In this document: one piece after another, positions 62,006-64,000 of the stretch
How positions within the stretch are numbered: position 1 is the stretch's first letter
Layout of the letters: each line of letters begins with the position of its first letter
The notes under the pieces: generated by a model
Database searches by the model: none
The model's input: the letters and a program-made list of their open reading frames with translations, nothing else
What the model was told of the DNA's origin: nothing
NCBI GenBank assembly: GCA_020632655.1
Contig: JACKFD010000010.1
Span: 1-64,000, forward strand
Source: Spirochaetaceae bacterium
Lineage (GTDB): Bacteria; Myxococcota_A; UBA9160; UBA4427
Length of the DNA stretch: 64,000 nucleotides
Direction of reading: 5' to 3'
Position numbers and translations under genes: made by a program

Positions 62006-63283
62006 TCAGTCCTCGATGGTCGTACGCGGGTCGGCGTCCGCGAGCAGCCCGCTCGTCCGCTCCATCGCGTCTGAGCGAGCGATCAATCGGACACGAAGCG
62101 TGCGCGGGCCGTGAGCCCAGTAGACGGGGTTCGGATCGTCGACGTAGCCAGGGGCCGGTCGGATCTCGGCGACGGCGTTCGAGAAGGCCTCGAGAGCAAC
62201 CTGGGTCTCCATTCGCGCCAGGTATGCGCCGGGACAGACATGCGGCCCCGCGCCGAAGCCGACGTGATCGCGTGGACGCAGACGATCGAGGCGGAATTCG
62301 TCCGGGTCGGAATAGAGGGTCTCGTCCCGGTTGGCCGCGTTCAGGCTGAGCACGAGCCGATCGCCCTTGCGGACCTCGACGCCGTCGATGCGAATGTCGC
62401 GGGTGCAGGTCCGTGCGGTGAGCTGGACGGGGGGCTCGATCCGGAGACTTTCCTCGACGACTCGAGGAATGAGTGCGGGATCGGCATGGATTCGGGAAAG
62501 GATCTCTGGCTCGAGGGCCAGTCGGCGGAGCACGTTCCCGATCAGGTTCCGGGTGGTCTCGTTTCCGGCCACGACCAGGAACATGGCTTGCGTACAGACC
62601 GCGCGGGTGCTGAGACGCTCGCCGTCGACTTCGTTCGTGAGAAGTCGCGTGATGACGTCGGAGGGTGGGTTGGTCGCGGTTCGGCGTTGCTCGACCTGCT
62701 CCGTGATGAAGCGCGTGAACTCCGGGTGGAGGTCCAACAGGGGACGGTTGGATCCGCCATCGTTCTCCTGCCTGGCAAGCACTTCATCCGACCACCGCGC
62801 AAAGAGCTCGTAGTCGTCAGCCGGGATTCCCAGGATCCGGGCGATCACCGCGCTGGGAATGCGCCGCGCATAGGCGGCCATGATCTCGACCGACCCGTCC
62901 ACGCTCGTGGCACACGCGTCGAGGGCTTCGGCGATCAAGGTCTTCGCGAGATCACGGACGTAGGGCTCGACCAGCGAGGCGTGGTGATAGGCAAGCGCGG
63001 AGTTGACGATCTTGCGGACCATGCCGTGCCGAGGCTCGGGGATCCCGGACAGCATGGTGTCCTCCTCCGCGAGTGCGCCCACGTCGCCGACCGTGCCCGA
63101 GAACGAGTCCACGTTCTTGAGGACGTCCCGGACTCCGGCCTGGGTGACGACGAGGTACTCGCCGCTGGCCATCCGATGGAGGGGACCTCGCCGGGCCATC
63201 TCGCGGAGGGCCCGAACCAGCTCACTCGGCGGCGTCCCGATCGGGTCGATCTCGGTGGTGGGGATGCCGGGGGCGGAAGACAT
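62006..63283 (-). CDS. Cytochrome P450
   Basis: 425 residues, soluble class I type. I-helix AGNETTRNL, ExxR in EESLRIEPPV, and the haem loop FGAGPHVCPGAYLAR with Cys350. The sequence resembles CYP families that oxidise terpenes, sterols or macrolides (e.g. CYP125/CYP142-like and linalool or cineole hydroxylases), but I cannot place it further. No ferredoxin gene is adjacent. Start chosen at 63281-63283 with GAGGAG upstream. First gene of a tight three-gene operon that ends in the PEP-CTERM gene. Confidence 0.92.
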   Translation of the reverse strand: MSSAPGIPTTEIDPIGTPPSELVRALREMARRGPLHRMASGEYLVVTQAGVRDVLKNVDSFSGTVGDVGALAEEDTMLSGIPEPRHGMVRKIVNSALAYHHASLVEPYVRDLAKTLIAEALDACATSVDGSVEIMAAYARRIPSAVIARILGIPADDYELFARWSDEVLARQENDGGSNRPLLDLHPEFTRFITEQVEQRRTATNPPSDVITRLLTNEVDGERLSTRAVCTQAMFLVVAGNETTRNLIGNVLRRLALEPEILSRIHADPALIPRVVEESLRIEPPVQLTARTCTRDIRIDGVEVRKGDRLVLSLNAANRDETLYSDPDEFRLDRLRPRDHVGFGAGPHVCPGAYLARMETQVALEAFSNAVAEIRPAPGYVDDPNPVYWAHGPRTLRVRLIARSDAMERTSGLLADADPRTTIED

Positions 63284-63634
63284 GGCGCTGGGACTCCTCG
63301 CGATCGTGTGGGTCGGTGGAGTCACCGTACCATCATAAATTTTGCAATGTCAAAATTTTTATCGCGATTTGACTACCTGAATCTCCATTTCGCGATCGAT
63401 GGCCGATCGGGGGGCCGGAACGTCCGTCGACTCGCTACACCCGCTCAGCAGGTGAGGGCTCGGTGCACGCGCCCCAAGGGGCGACGGACAGACGTGTGGC
63501 GGGGTGGGGCGCTCGAGGGGTGGCCCGGCGAGGCAACCGAGCGAAGCCAACCCGGCCGCCGTGGCCGATCGGCGCGGGGTCGGCGGGGCGCGCCCGGGCG
63601 AACTCGGACGGGGGTGGCGCCGGGCCGCTGGCGC
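63284..63634. other. Promoter region of the P450 operon
   Basis: 350 bp between the IclR-like and P450 genes, both on the minus strand. The stretch 63325-63372 is strikingly AT-rich (ATAAATTTTGCAATG, AATTTTTATCGCGATTTG) and holds the palindrome listed separately. The left part, near 63420-63634, is G+C-rich with no supported gene. Confidence 0.5.
63337..63358. promoter_or_regulatory. AT-rich palindrome, probable operator of the P450 operon
   Basis: Perfect inverted repeat AAATTTTG-N6-CAAAATTT, 22 bp, starting 54 bp before the P450 start codon. It stands out in an otherwise G+C-rich region. IclR-type regulators bind dyads of similar size, and an IclR-like gene lies just upstream. Confidence 0.6.
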
Positions 63635-64000
63635 TCAGCGCGGCGCGTGCCCTTGCACGACCGAGGTCACGCGAGCTCCAGCCGCGCGAAGGCGGTTGCC
63701 GAAGGCACGCACCTCTTCGGCCATCAACGGGCGCCGATAGCCGGCCATCGAGATGAGCAGGAGCGGACGACCGAGCGCGTCGAAGACCGGCGCATTGAGC
63801 ACGGCCACATCGTAGGCCTTGCCCTCGTCGATCTGCTCGACGTGATAGGCGGCATGCGCGAGTGCGTCGATTGCGGACTGGACGGACGACGAAGTGCCCA
63901 CGCCCGCCGTGATCGTCGCTTCCCCGTCGGAGATCGAGAGCAGACCGCCCAGGCGCGCGCGCTCGTATCCCTCCAGACCGACGGAGTACCCCTGGCGCCG
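63635..64000 (-). CDS. IclR-family regulator, C-terminal part
   Basis: The frame is open from the window edge: RQGYSVGLEGYERARLGGL, then SISDGEATITAGVG, a helix SSVQSAIDALAHAAYHVE, and APVFDALGRPLLLISMAGYRRPLMAEEVRAFGNRLRAAGARVTSVV before the stop. The APVFD-GRPL-LIS strand pair and the final helix are those of the IclR effector-binding domain. The N-terminal DNA-binding part would be beyond 64000. It probably controls the P450 operon downstream on the same strand. Confidence 0.65.
   Translation of the reverse strand, partial: RRQGYSVGLEGYERARLGGLLSISDGEATITAGVGTSSSVQSAIDALAHAAYHVEQIDEGKAYDVAVLNAPVFDALGRPLLLISMAGYRRPLMAEEVRAFGNRLRAAGARVTSVVQGHAPR

Noticed and set aside
1..64000. tRNA, rRNA, riboswitch or prophage signals
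   Set aside because: Looked for but none recognised; no attachment site, integrase or phage structural gene is evident.

Overview
The window is G+C-rich chromosomal DNA (by eye, well above 60%) from a Gram-negative, probably aerobic, heterotrophic bacterium. The Gram-negative call rests on a TonB-dependent receptor, an RND efflux pair and periplasmic or lipoprotein signals. PEP-CTERM proteins, many acyl-CoA/LLM/amidohydrolase/cytochrome P450 genes and secreted beta-helix proteins with a shared N-terminal module suggest an uncultured lineage such as Myxococcota, Desulfobacterota or Binatota. That placement is inference; no rRNA or universal marker lies in the window. No tRNA, rRNA or CRISPR array was recognised.

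1-5.8 kb: two acyl-CoA dehydrogenase genes (the first cut by the window edge), a secreted unknown, a SnoaL-like/dienelactone hydrolase pair, and a TauD-family dioxygenase followed by an MFS carrier. 5.8-9.9 kb: a DUF3336-like/patatin lipase, a secreted SurE-like phosphatase, and an intact IS1-like element inserted exactly at the surE stop codon. The interval is bracketed by two copies of an intergenic structured repeat. 9.9-15.1 kb: small membrane proteins, an LLM-class flavin monooxygenase, a type-B carboxylesterase and a metal-dependent amidohydrolase.

15.4-20.7 kb: an envelope-stress-like module. A PspA-like protein, a membrane protein and a VWA protein are divergent from an OmpR-type response regulator and histidine kinase, with CpxR-like repeats in the shared promoter. 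20.6-25.9 kb: a LysR regulator, DoxX, a DOPA-dioxygenase-like protein, a secreted beta-helix protein, a 3beta-HSD-like epimerase and an HSL-type esterase. 25.9-33 kb: a 15-repeat VCBS PEP-CTERM protein coupled to a TIGR03032 protein, an esterase, a Coq4-like protein and a second beta-helix protein. 33-37 kb: a hybrid PAS histidine kinase and a Big2/Kelch lipoprotein.

37.7-42.5 kb: the most striking locus, an apparent four-gene operon (ATPase, permease-binding-protein fusion, EgtB, EgtD) that would join ergothioneine uptake to its synthesis. 42.6-47.2 kb: a meta-cleavage-type hydrolase, an amidohydrolase, a MarR regulator, an SDR and a phytanoyl-CoA-dioxygenase-like protein. 47.2-50.2 kb: a LamG protein and two decayed genes that meet head-on. 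50.5-56 kb: an epoxide hydrolase and an RND pump with its adaptor. 56.3-64 kb: a TonB receptor and a tight P450/amidohydrolase/PEP-CTERM operon, preceded by an AT-rich palindrome and an IclR-type regulator that runs off the end.

Taken together this is mostly accessory catabolism of hydrophobic or ester-containing carbon compounds, interleaved with envelope and surface functions.
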